DNA of 64,000 nt from contig JAEWJH010000110.1 in assembly GCA_023386635.1 (NCBI GenBank), forward strand, positions 25,596 through 89,595, in the 5' to 3' direction. Positions 1-8,714 of this stretch are shown one piece after another (within the stretch, counting starts at the first letter, position 1; each line of letters opens with the position of its first letter). A model generated the notes under the pieces. That model did not search any database. It worked only from the letters and a program-made list of their open reading frames with translations, and had not been told where the DNA came from. A program made the position numbers and the translations under genes. The DNA comes from Pseudomonadota bacterium. GTDB lineage: Bacteria > Pseudomonadota > Alphaproteobacteria > Rhizobiales > Xanthobacteraceae.

Positions 1-437
1 CGCCGCAGATCGAGGCGATCATCGCCGCCGCCCGGCGCTACTTCGACGGCGAACACATCGACTTCTCAGGCATCGCTCTCGACCTCGAGGCGGAGAGCGA
101 TCTGTTCCGACGCATCTACGAGGCGCTGCGTCAGGTGCCATGGGGCCGCACGACCACTTACGGCGCGCTCGCCAAAGCCATCGGCGGCGGCCCGATGATG
201 GCGCGCGACGTCGGCCAGGCCATGGGCAACAATCCGGTGCCGCTGATCATTCCATGCCACCGCGTGCTCGCTGCGGGCGGCAAGACCGGCGGCTTCTCCG
301 CACCGGGCGGCGTCGATACCAAGCTGCACATGCTCAAGCTCGAGGGTGTCGATCTTGACGCGGCACAGACCGAAACCAAATCCGCGCAGAAGCCATCACG
401 CGCACCCGATCCCGCGCAACGCGGGTTCGGTTTCTAA
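1..437 (+). CDS. ogt: Methylated-DNA--protein-cysteine S-methyltransferase, 5' end outside window
   Basis: Repairs O6-alkylguanine by irreversible transfer of the alkyl group to its own cysteine. About 144 residues are visible, reading in frame from base 3. The active-site motif PCHRV is seen (Cys at visible residue 85), preceded by the helix-turn-helix part (VPWGRTTTYGALAKAIGG, then ARDVGQAMGNNPVPLIIPC) that flips the base. The C-terminus carries a short extra tail rich in Lys, Pro and Gln after the usual GGVDTKLHMLKLEG end. The start codon lies upstream of the window, so length and start cannot be judged. The gene ends 6 bp before the convergent amidohydrolase gene. Confidence 0.93.
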   Translation, partial: PQIEAIIAAARRYFDGEHIDFSGIALDLEAESDLFRRIYEALRQVPWGRTTTYGALAKAIGGGPMMARDVGQAMGNNPVPLIIPCHRVLAAGGKTGGFSAPGGVDTKLHMLKLEGVDLDAAQTETKSAQKPSRAPDPAQRGFGF

Positions 438-443
438 AGTTTA

Positions 444-1331
444 TCAGCGGAAGCCGAACAGCGCCGCCGGATTGTCGACCAGCATGCGCCGGCGGATCGT
501 GTCATCAGGCGCGATCGCGGCGATGAGATCGACCAGCGCGCCGTCGTCCGGCACCGCCGTGTGGTTGGGATGCGGCCAGTCCGAACCCCACACCACGCGC
601 TCCGGCGCATGCGAAGCCAATGTCCGCGCGAACGGCACGGCATCGCGATACGGGTAGGCTTCGCGGGTGATGCGATCGGTCCCCGACAGCTTCACCCAGA
701 CATTGCCGCGATCGAGCAGCCGCCGCAATGCGACAAACGCCTTGCCATCAAGCCCTTCCCTGATGTCGATCCGGCCGATGTGGTCGATCACCACCGGCGC
801 GCGGATCGAGGCGATGAAGTCAGACTGCTCCAGCACGCCCTGTCCGCCCACATGGATCGCCACATGCCAGCCGAGCGGAGCGATGCGGTCGATCACAGCG
901 CGGATCTCGTCGTAAGGCGTCGGCGCGCCCAGATGCGAGAAGAAATGAAAGCGCGCGCCGCAGACACCGGCAGCATGCATCCGGGCGATCTCGGCGTCCG
1001 TCGTTTGCGGCGTCAGCAGTCCGACGCCGCGATAACGGCCCTCTCCCGCCGCCAGCAGATCGAGCAGAACGGCATGGTCGCGGCCATGGCACGCCGACTG
1101 TACGAATACGCCACGGTCGAAGCCGAGCATGCGATGCAGCGCGAACAGCCGTTCCTTCGGCGCATCCTGCGGCGTGAAGGTTCGCTCCGGCGAGAATGGA
1201 AACACCGCGCGCGGGCCGAACACATGGAAATGCGCGTCGCAACTGCCCGGCGGCAACGCCAGACTGGGCGGGCTCGGATCGTCGAGCGGCGGCAGACAGG
1301 CCGGCGCATTGTCACCACGCGGCACGGTCAT
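444..1331 (-). CDS. Amidohydrolase_2 family metal-dependent hydrolase, 2-pyrone-4,6-dicarboxylate lactonase-like
   Basis: A 295-residue TIM-barrel hydrolase. The N-terminal DAHFHVFG metal-binding motif (about residue 32), HIGR in the middle and GSDWPHPNH near the C-terminus match the LigI/2-pyrone-4,6-dicarboxylate lactonase branch of the amidohydrolase_2 family, which opens lactone rings in aromatic catabolism. It is the last gene of an operon after a Bug receptor and an SDR. The ATG at 1331 lies 2 bp after the SDR stop; an in-frame GTG at 1343 would overlap the SDR and is less likely. The true substrate is not shown by sequence; a related dicarboxylate or lactone is inferred from the neighbours. 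Confidence 0.85.
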   Translation of the reverse strand: MTVPRGDNAPACLPPLDDPSPPSLALPPGSCDAHFHVFGPRAVFPFSPERTFTPQDAPKERLFALHRMLGFDRGVFVQSACHGRDHAVLLDLLAAGEGRYRGVGLLTPQTTDAEIARMHAAGVCGARFHFFSHLGAPTPYDEIRAVIDRIAPLGWHVAIHVGGQGVLEQSDFIASIRAPVVIDHIGRIDIREGLDGKAFVALRRLLDRGNVWVKLSGTDRITREAYPYRDAVPFARTLASHAPERVVWGSDWPHPNHTAVPDDGALVDLIAAIAPDDTIRRRMLVDNPAALFGFR

Positions 1332-1333
1332 GA

Positions 1334-2134
<801 letters not shown>

Positions 2135-2135
2135 G

Positions 2136-3116
2136 CTATTTCTCGGTGGGAACGCCGGCGTCCTTGATCACCTTCGCCCATTTCTTGATTTCGGATTCGA
2201 TGAAGGCGCGGAACTGCTCCGGCTTGTCGCCAACCAGCGTCGCGCCCTGGGCCGCAAGCTTTTCCTTCACGGCCGGATCTTTCATCGCCTCGGCCGCGGC
2301 CTGATTGAGCTTGGCGATGATCGCCGGCGGCGTCTTCGCCGGCGCGACCATGCCGTACCAGTTCTCGGTCTGCAGATCGGGCATACCGACTTCCGTCGTG
2401 GTCGGCACGTCCTTGGCGCTCGGCACACGCTGCGGCGCGCCGAGGGCAATCGGCTTCAGCTTGCCGGCGTTCACCTGCGGCAGCAGCACCGGGAGATCGA
2501 GGAACACCATCTGCACCTGCTGGCCGAGCAGATCGTTCACCGCCGGCGCGGCACCGCGATACGGCACATGGACGATGTCGATCTTCGCCGTCAGCTTGAA
2601 CAACTCGCCGGCGAGATGCGGCAGGCTGCCGGGCCCTGACGACGCGAAATTGAGCTTACCCGGCTGCGACTTCGCCAGTGCGACCAACTCCTTCATGTTG
2701 TTGGCGGGCACGCTCGTTGCCACCACCAGCATTTCCGGAACCTTGGCGACCAGAGTCACTGGCGCCAGATCCTTGAGCGTGTCGTAAGCGATCTTCTGCA
2801 TGCTCGGGCTGATGGCGAGCGCGCCGGCACTCGTCACAGCGATTGTGTAGCCGTCGGGCTCGGCCTTGGCGACCATGTCGGTGCCGATCACGCCGCCCTG
2901 CCCGCCGCGATTGTCGATCAGCACCGGCTGCTTGAGGATGTCGGCCATCTTCTGGCCGACCGCGCGCGCGATGATGTCGTTCGGACCGCCCGCCGGGAAC
3001 GGCACGATCAGCTTGATCGGCTTGCTCGGGAAATCCTGCGCCGCCGCCAGCGCCGGCAGCAGCGCCACAGCCAATCCGGTGAGCCAAAAGCCGAGCGACG
3101 TCTTGAGTGGTTTCAT
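2136..3116 (-). CDS. Bug-family (TctC) periplasmic solute receptor
   Basis: A 326-residue periplasmic binding protein of the tripartite tricarboxylate transporter receptor family. A Sec signal peptide occupies about residues 1-26 (KTS, a hydrophobic stretch, then ALAAA before QDFPSKPIKLIVPFPAGG). The family hallmarks PFPAGGPND, a DNRGGQGGVIG segment and GSLPHLAGE are present. The ATG at 3116 has a strong Shine-Dalgarno, read on the plus strand as tcctccc at 3121-3127. No TctA/TctB membrane subunits lie nearby, as is common for these receptors. It is the first gene of a three-gene operon, with a LysR-type box 80-94 bp upstream. Probably binds a carboxylic acid; the ligand is unknown. Confidence 0.92.
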   Translation of the reverse strand: MKPLKTSLGFWLTGLAVALLPALAAAQDFPSKPIKLIVPFPAGGPNDIIARAVGQKMADILKQPVLIDNRGGQGGVIGTDMVAKAEPDGYTIAVTSAGALAISPSMQKIAYDTLKDLAPVTLVAKVPEMLVVATSVPANNMKELVALAKSQPGKLNFASSGPGSLPHLAGELFKLTAKIDIVHVPYRGAAPAVNDLLGQQVQMVFLDLPVLLPQVNAGKLKPIALGAPQRVPSAKDVPTTTEVGMPDLQTENWYGMVAPAKTPPAIIAKLNQAAAEAMKDPAVKEKLAAQGATLVGDKPEQFRAFIESEIKKWAKVIKDAGVPTEK

Positions 3117-3195
3117 CCGATCCTCCCTGGATAATCTTGTTGTGTTGTTGAACGCAGACTAACGCGGGCCAGGATTCAGGGGAAGTTTCCGGGCG

Positions 3196-3210
3196 ATATC
3201 ATTTCGGCAT
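3196..3210 (-). promoter_or_regulatory. LysR-type box (T-N11-A) ahead of the Bug operon
   Basis: The plus-strand sequence atatcatttcggcat matches 12 of 15 positions of atgccacttcggcat found in the lysR promoter (4181-4195), keeping the T-N11-A spacing and the TTCGGCAT half. It sits in the short gap between the lysR stop and the receptor gene. Inferred to be the site where the LysR protein controls the operon. Confidence 0.55.
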
Positions 3211-3230
3211 GGGAAGCGAGTGGAGTGATG

Positions 3231-4166
3231 TCACGCAGCGATCCAGTGCGACCCGCTCCAGCGGCGACCGCGCACCATATCGCGTGCGATGCCAAACAGC
3301 GCGGCTGTCGTCTCCTCGGTGAGACGCGGCTGCACGCCTGTCAGCGTGACCAGGGTGACATTCGTCGACAGGACCGGCCGCATGATCGCAAACGCCGCGA
3401 GACGTCCCCGCGCAACCTCTTCCTCAACGGCCGCGTAAGTGAGGATCGTGTAACCAAGCCCGTCCTCGACCATCGCCTTGGCGAAAGCGACGCTGTCGAT
3501 CTCGATCTTGATGCGCAGCCGCACGCCATGTTCGAGCGCGGCCTGCTCCACCAGACGGCGATTGTTGTGCGCGAGGCTCGGCAGGATCAGCGGCAGATCG
3601 CCGAGATCGCGGATGCGATAAGTCCGTTCACGCGCGGCGTCAGTCGGGCCGGCGGGCGGCCCGATCAGCCACATCCGCTCCTGCAGAATGGGCCTGATAT
3701 TCAAGGTATCCAGCGGCGGCGGATTATGCAGCACCGCCACGTCGAGGCGCTTGTCCAGCAGCCATTCCTGCAAGGTCGACGTGACACCCTCGCGAATGTG
3801 CAACGACGTCTGCGGACGCTCCGTCTGGAAATGGCGCACCAGCGGCGGGATCAGCAAACGACCGGCCGCGGGCGGCACACCGACCGTGACGCGGCCACCC
3901 GCCGGCGCGCGGTCCTCACGGATATCGTCGCCGGTCTGGCGCACCAGATGGGCGATGGCCTCGGCCCGCTCCAGCAGCATCGAGCCGGCCGTCGTCAGAC
4001 GTACGCCGCGGCCGTGCCGCGCTAACAGCGGCACGCCGAGTTCACGTTCGAGCTTGGCGATCTGGCGGCTGAGCGCCGGCTGCGCCAGCCGCAATTCCTG
4101 CGCGGCGCGGCTGAAACTCCCAGCCCGCGCGACGCGCGCGAAATGCCGCAATTCCTTCAATTCCAT
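3231..4166 (-). CDS. LysR-family transcriptional regulator
   Basis: A 311-residue LTTR. The N-terminal winged HTH (ELRHFARVARAGSFSRAAQELRLAQPALSRQIAKLE is the region, residues 4-38) is typical of the family and is followed by a LysR substrate-binding domain from about residue 90. It is transcribed in the same direction as, and just upstream of, the receptor/SDR/hydrolase operon. A perfect inverted repeat with a T-N11-A core overlaps its own promoter region, and a near copy precedes the operon, so auto-regulation and operon control are likely. The inducer is probably a metabolite of the imported compound. The ATG at 4166 gives the canonical MELKELRHF start. Confidence 0.93.
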   Translation of the reverse strand: MELKELRHFARVARAGSFSRAAQELRLAQPALSRQIAKLERELGVPLLARHGRGVRLTTAGSMLLERAEAIAHLVRQTGDDIREDRAPAGGRVTVGVPPAAGRLLIPPLVRHFQTERPQTSLHIREGVTSTLQEWLLDKRLDVAVLHNPPPLDTLNIRPILQERMWLIGPPAGPTDAARERTYRIRDLGDLPLILPSLAHNNRRLVEQAALEHGVRLRIKIEIDSVAFAKAMVEDGLGYTILTYAAVEEEVARGRLAAFAIMRPVLSTNVTLVTLTGVQPRLTEETTAALFGIARDMVRGRRWSGSHWIAA

Positions 4167-4174
4167 GGCTCGTC

Positions 4175-4201
4175 CGTCCTATGCCACTTCGGCATAGGAC
4201 G
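4175..4201. promoter_or_regulatory. Perfect inverted repeat / LTTR operator upstream of lysR
   Basis: Two 11-bp arms (4175-4185 and 4191-4201), cgtcctatgcc and its reverse complement, are separated by 5 bp. The core at 4181-4195 has the T-N11-A form of LysR-type boxes. It lies 9-35 bp upstream of the lysR start codon, where bound regulator would block its own promoter. Confidence 0.7.
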
Positions 4202-4362
4202 ATGGTGGCGGAACGACGGCGGCTTCGCAACGCCGGCCGCTGTTTGCGCTGAGAATAAGTCGCAACCGCAAGAGCCCGGTGTCGTTGACGCGCCGGAGCG
4301 GTCCCGCTAGGCGATGCGAACGAACCGATGCCAGCAAGCTGAAACCAACCGCAGAACCGCCG

Positions 4363-5733
4363 ATGGACCAGCAGCACAAAGAGCGCGTTGCCCTGAACTC
4401 GCTGTTCGCGTCGCTCGGCCTGACCATCGCCAAGGCGATCGTCGGCATCATGACCGGCTCACTCGGCATCCTGTCCGAAGCCGGCCACTCGCTGATCGAT
4501 TTCGGCGCGACGGTGATGACCTTCATTGCCGTGCGCATTTCCGGCAAGCCGGCCGACGACGAACATCATTACGGCCACGGCAAGGTCGAGGCGATCTCGG
4601 CGCTCGCCGAAACGGCGCTGCTGTTCCTGCTGTCGGCGGCGGTCATTGTCGAAGCCATCCGCCGGCTGTTCTTCCACGATGGCGTGCACGTCGAAGCGAC
4701 GATCTGGGCGTTCGCGGTCATGATCGGCTCGGTCATCGTCGATTTCTTCCGCGCGCGGGCGCTGTCACGTGCCGCGAAAGCGACCGGCAGCCAGGCGCTG
4801 GAAGCCGATGCCCTCCACTTCTCATCCGATCTGTGGTCGTCGCTCGCCGTACTGATCGGCCTCGGCGGTGTCTGGCTCGGCCTGCCCTGGGCGGACGCGG
4901 TTGCCGCCATCGCCGTCGCGATCCTCATCTGTCTCGTCGGCTGGCGGCTCGTGCGCCGCACCGTCGATACGCTGACCGATGCCGCGCCGCGCGGCGTCAG
5001 GGAACGGGTGGTGGAGATTGCGCGTCGCACGCCGGGCGTCGTTCTGGTCGAACGTATCCGCGTACGCTCTTCCGGCGAGAAGGATTTCATCGACCTCGAC
5101 GTGGCGGTCAATCGCGGCCTGCCGCTCGATCGCGTCAGCGCCATCAAGGATCGTCTCAGCGCAGCGATCCTGAAAGACAGCCCACGCACGGAGGTGAACG
5201 TCACCACCGAGCCGCGGGCGGTCGATGACGAGACAATTCATGAAAAGGTGATGGTGATCGCCCGCAGCCGCGCGCTCGCAGTGCATCACGTGACCGTTCA
5301 CGAAATCGGCGACCGCCTGTCGGTCTCGCTCGATCTGGAGGTAGACGGCAAACTGACGCTGGCGGAGGCACATCGCATCGCGGACCACCTCGAAGACGCC
5401 ATCGAGGAAGAACTCGGCCCGAGCGTCGAGGTGGAGACCCATATCGAGCCGCTGCAGCCGGTCGATGCCGGCCGCGAAGCCCCGCCCGAGCGGGTCGCCG
5501 TGGTCACGGCGGCGCTGGCGGAGATCGCCGCGAGCGGGAAGGTTGTCCGCGAGGTCCACGATGTCCGGGTTCGCGAAACCGCCGACGGCGAGATCGTCAA
5601 TTTCCACTGCCGGGTGGACCCCGCTCTTACCGTGGCGATGGTCCATGACAAGGTCGACGAGGTGGAACGCGGCCTGAAACGACGCTCGCCGCTGATCAAG
5701 CGGGTGATCGGCCACGCCGAACCGATCCGCTGA
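4363..5733 (+). CDS. Cation diffusion facilitator (CDF) exporter with extended, repeated C-terminal domain
   Basis: A 456-residue proton-coupled exporter of divalent metal ions in the inner membrane. Six hydrophobic segments fill about residues 1-200, with SEAGHSLIDFG in TM2, the histidine-rich HHYGHGK loop and EADALHFSSDLWSS in TM5, which carry the metal-binding His/Asp residues. The cytoplasmic part is unusually long: three consecutive ZT-dimer-like units can be seen at roughly 208-285, 288-365 and 373-455, each with the pattern VxxVHxxxVR followed by a beta strand and a helix. Standard CDF proteins have one. The start ATG at 4363 (MDQQHKERV) was preferred over an upstream frame extension of low-complexity residues. 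The metal is not predictable from sequence. Confidence 0.92.
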   Translation: MDQQHKERVALNSLFASLGLTIAKAIVGIMTGSLGILSEAGHSLIDFGATVMTFIAVRISGKPADDEHHYGHGKVEAISALAETALLFLLSAAVIVEAIRRLFFHDGVHVEATIWAFAVMIGSVIVDFFRARALSRAAKATGSQALEADALHFSSDLWSSLAVLIGLGGVWLGLPWADAVAAIAVAILICLVGWRLVRRTVDTLTDAAPRGVRERVVEIARRTPGVVLVERIRVRSSGEKDFIDLDVAVNRGLPLDRVSAIKDRLSAAILKDSPRTEVNVTTEPRAVDDETIHEKVMVIARSRALAVHHVTVHEIGDRLSVSLDLEVDGKLTLAEAHRIADHLEDAIEEELGPSVEVETHIEPLQPVDAGREAPPERVAVVTAALAEIAASGKVVREVHDVRVRETADGEIVNFHCRVDPALTVAMVHDKVDEVERGLKRRSPLIKRVIGHAEPIR

Positions 5734-5788
5734 TCCTGTCGATTTTAGCGTGTCGTCCGGGCTTCCCCTTGCCGGTGCCAGGGCCTAA

Positions 5789-8434
5789 ATGAACGGCATG
5801 CGCACCGACACCGCCAAGACCATCCGCCTCTCCGATTATCAGCCGCCCGAATGGCTCATCGACACCGTCGATCTCGACGTGTCGCTGCATCCGACGACGA
5901 CGAAAGTCCGCGCCACGCTGCGGCTGCGCCCAAACGGCGGCACCCCGGCGCCGCTCGTGCTCGACGGCGAAGACCTGACGCTGACCGCCCTGGCCATCGA
6001 CGGCGAACAGATCGCACCGGAGCGCTACAGCGCCACTGCGGACAAGCTGACGATCCCGCAGCCGCCGCAAGGACCGTTCTCGCTGACGATCGAAACCGAG
6101 ATCAATCCGACCGCCAATCTGCAGCTCTCGGGTCTCTACCGGTCGAGCAACAACTACTGCACGCAGTGCGAGGCCGAAGGCTTCCGTCGCATCACCTATT
6201 TCCTCGACCGGCCGGACGTGATGGCGGTCTATACGACGCGCATCGAGGCCGATAAGGCGGAAGCGCCCGTGCTGCTCGCCAACGGCAATCTCACCGAGAG
6301 CGGCGATCTGCCGGGCGGCCGCCACTTCGCGGTGTGGCACGACCCGTTCAAGAAGCCGAGCTATCTGTTCGCGCTGGTCGGTGGCCGGCTCGGCGTCGTC
6401 GAGGACAGCTTTGTCACCCAGTCGGGCCGCACCGTCGCGCTGAAAATCTATGTGGAGCCGGGCAAGGAAGACCGCTGCGCCTATGCGATGGATTCGCTCA
6501 AGCGCTCGATGCGCTGGGACGAAGTCGCGTTCGGCCGCGAATACGACCTCGACATCTTCATGATCGTCGCCGTGTCCGACTTCAACATGGGCGCGATGGA
6601 GAACAAGGGCCTCAACGTCTTCAACGACAAGCTCGTGCTCGCTTCGCCGCAGTCCGCCACCGATGCGGACTATGCCGCCATCGAGGCGGTGATCGCGCAC
6701 GAATATTTCCACAACTGGACCGGCAACCGCATCACCTGCCGCGACTGGTTCCAGCTCTGCCTCAAGGAAGGCCTCACCGTCTTCCGCGATCAGGAATTCT
6801 CGTCCGACGAACGTTCGCGTCCGGTGAAGCGCGTCACTGACGTGCGCGCATTGCGCGCGACGCAGTTCGTCGAGGATGCCGGCCCGCTGTCGCATCCGGT
6901 GCGCCCGACGCAGTACAAAGAGATCAACAACTTCTACACGACCACCGTCTATGAAAAGGGCGCCGAGGTCGTGCGGATGATCAAGACGCTGATCGGCGAC
7001 GCGGCGTTTCGCGCCGGCATGGACCTCTATTTCGAGCGGCACGACGGCGAAGCCGCCACCATCGAACAGTTCGTGCAGTGCTTCGCCGACGTCTCGAAGC
7101 GAGATATGACGCAGTTCATGCGCTGGTATGCGCAGGCCGGCACGCCGGAGGTGATCGCCAGCGGCACGCACGATCCGGTGACGCATACCTATCACCTCGA
7201 GATCGGCCAGTCCGTCCCGTCGACACCCGGCCAGCTTGCCAAGGATCCGATGCTGATCCCGCTCGCCTTCGGCCTGATCGGCCCGGACGGCAAGGACCTC
7301 GTTTTGCAGGACGACGCCGGGCAGCCGCAGCCGAACGTGCTGGTGCTCGACAAGCCGGCGCGGAAATGGACCTTCACGGGGATCAAGGAACGACCGGTCC
7401 TCTCCATCAACCGTGGCTTCTCCGCGCCGGTGAGGCTCACCGCCAATCTTTCCACCGATGATCTGCGTTTCCTCGCTGCCAACGACAGCGACAGTTTCAA
7501 CCGCTGGCAGGCGGTGCAGTCGCTGGCGACCCGCGCGCTGATGGAAACGATCACCCGCCTGCCTGCGGGCGGCGCGACGCGGCCCCAGCCGGCGCTGATC
7601 GAGGCGCTCGCCGCCGTCCTCGCCGACGACACGCTGGAGCCGGCCTTCGTCGCGCTGATGCTGGCGCCGCCGAGCGAGACCGATATCGCCCGCGAGATCG
7701 GCCGCAACATCGATCCGGACGCCATCTATGCGGCGCGCAAGGCCCTGCGGGTGATGATCGGTCAGCAACTCGCCCCCGCGCTCGCCGCCGCCTACGCGCG
7801 GATGACCAGCACCGCGCCCTATTCGCCGGATGCGGCCGGCGCCGGCAAACGAGCGCTGCGCAATGTCGCGCTCGATCTGCTCGCGGCCACCGGCGAAACC
7901 GAGGCGTTGCAGCGTGCCGCGAAGCAATATGCCGACGCCGACAACATGACCGACCGGCTGGCGGCGCTCGCCACGCTGGCGCAACATCCGGGTTCGGAAC
8001 GCGACGCAGCGCTTGCGGATTTCTACAAGCGCTATGCGGACAATCCGCTGATCATCGACAAGTGGTTCTCGCTGCAGGCCTCGATCCCGGAGCCGGAAAC
8101 GCTCGACCGCGTGCGCATGCTGACCAAGGACCCCGCCTTTGCCATGACCAACCCGAACCGCGTGCGCGCGCTGATCGGCGTGTTCGCGCATGGCAACGCC
8201 CGCGAGTTCAACCGTGCCGACGGCGCCGGTTACGACTTCGTCGCCGACATGGTGCTGGCGCTCGACGGCGCCAATCCGCAGGTCGCATCACGGCTCGCTA
8301 CCGCGTTCCGCAGCTGGCGCACCATGGAAGCCGGCCGCCGCGCCAGGGCCGAAGCGGCGCTGCAGCGCATCAAGGCTGCACCGTCGCTCTCGCGCGATGT
8401 GGCCGACATCGTCGAGCGGTCGCTGGCGGGCTAA
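5789..8434 (+). CDS. pepN: Aminopeptidase N (M1 family)
   Basis: An 881-residue cytosolic zinc aminopeptidase of the E. coli PepN type. The exopeptidase motif GAMENKG is near residue 268, and the zinc motif HEYFHNWTGN is at about 304-313 with the third ligand Glu 19 residues after the second His (KEGLTVFRD). The C-terminal helical domain reaches the stop with the typical full length. The first ATG (5789) and a second at 5798 both fit. The gene stands alone, 55 bp after the CDF gene. An inverted repeat at 8457-8500 follows the stop. Confidence 0.96.
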   Translation: MNGMRTDTAKTIRLSDYQPPEWLIDTVDLDVSLHPTTTKVRATLRLRPNGGTPAPLVLDGEDLTLTALAIDGEQIAPERYSATADKLTIPQPPQGPFSLTIETEINPTANLQLSGLYRSSNNYCTQCEAEGFRRITYFLDRPDVMAVYTTRIEADKAEAPVLLANGNLTESGDLPGGRHFAVWHDPFKKPSYLFALVGGRLGVVEDSFVTQSGRTVALKIYVEPGKEDRCAYAMDSLKRSMRWDEVAFGREYDLDIFMIVAVSDFNMGAMENKGLNVFNDKLVLASPQSATDADYAAIEAVIAHEYFHNWTGNRITCRDWFQLCLKEGLTVFRDQEFSSDERSRPVKRVTDVRALRATQFVEDAGPLSHPVRPTQYKEINNFYTTTVYEKGAEVVRMIKTLIGDAAFRAGMDLYFERHDGEAATIEQFVQCFADVSKRDMTQFMRWYAQAGTPEVIASGTHDPVTHTYHLEIGQSVPSTPGQLAKDPMLIPLAFGLIGPDGKDLVLQDDAGQPQPNVLVLDKPARKWTFTGIKERPVLSINRGFSAPVRLTANLSTDDLRFLAANDSDSFNRWQAVQSLATRALMETITRLPAGGATRPQPALIEALAAVLADDTLEPAFVALMLAPPSETDIAREIGRNIDPDAIYAARKALRVMIGQQLAPALAAAYARMTSTAPYSPDAAGAGKRALRNVALDLLAATGETEALQRAAKQYADADNMTDRLAALATLAQHPGSERDAALADFYKRYADNPLIIDKWFSLQASIPEPETLDRVRMLTKDPAFAMTNPNRVRALIGVFAHGNAREFNRADGAGYDFVADMVLALDGANPQVASRLATAFRSWRTMEAGRRARAEAALQRIKAAPSLSRDVADIVERSLAG

Positions 8435-8456
8435 TTCACTCGTCCGCCAGGACATC

Positions 8457-8500
8457 GAAGCCGCCGGACCGTTGCAAAAAAGACTCACTGCGGCGGCTTC
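8457..8500 (+). terminator. Inverted repeat after pepN, possible terminator
   Basis: A perfect 10-bp inverted repeat (gaagccgccg at 8457-8466, cggcggcttc at 8491-8500) with a 24-base loop lies 22 bp after the pepN stop. It is followed by caaaatttct rather than a clean T-run, so it is a weak terminator candidate. Confidence 0.4.
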
Positions 8501-8714
8501 CAAAATTTCTGTTCGCATTTACTAAAAATTATTGACTCGGGACTCTCGACAACAGGGTCGCTCTGGATTCAAATCTCGTTGATTCGGAGAGATGCCTCGC
8601 ATCCCCTCCGGCGGTCGAGTCGGTGGGGTTTTCGAAAATTCTGGGGGCTTCTATGGCGCGCGCCGAGACGGCGAGTGCGTCCGCGCATGCGGATTCGATC
8701 AAGGGCTCGGACTC
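8482..8714. promoter_or_regulatory. Cluster of eight GANTC (CcrM) sites at the PleC-like kinase promoter
   Basis: GANTC occurs at 8482, 8534, 8541, 8566, 8581, 8617, 8692 and 8710. Six fall in the 218-bp intergenic region and two in the first codons of the kinase. At this base composition fewer than one would be expected in 233 bp. GANTC is the target of the cell-cycle methylase CcrM in alphaproteobacteria. Confidence 0.75.

Noticed and set aside
5696..8191. A very long open frame (831 codons) opposite pepN, and similar long frames opposite the PleC-like kinase, degP, portal/terminase and PBP1A
   Set aside because: They are rich in Arg, His, Asp and Gly with no family motif and mirror the third-position GC bias of the real gene on the other strand.
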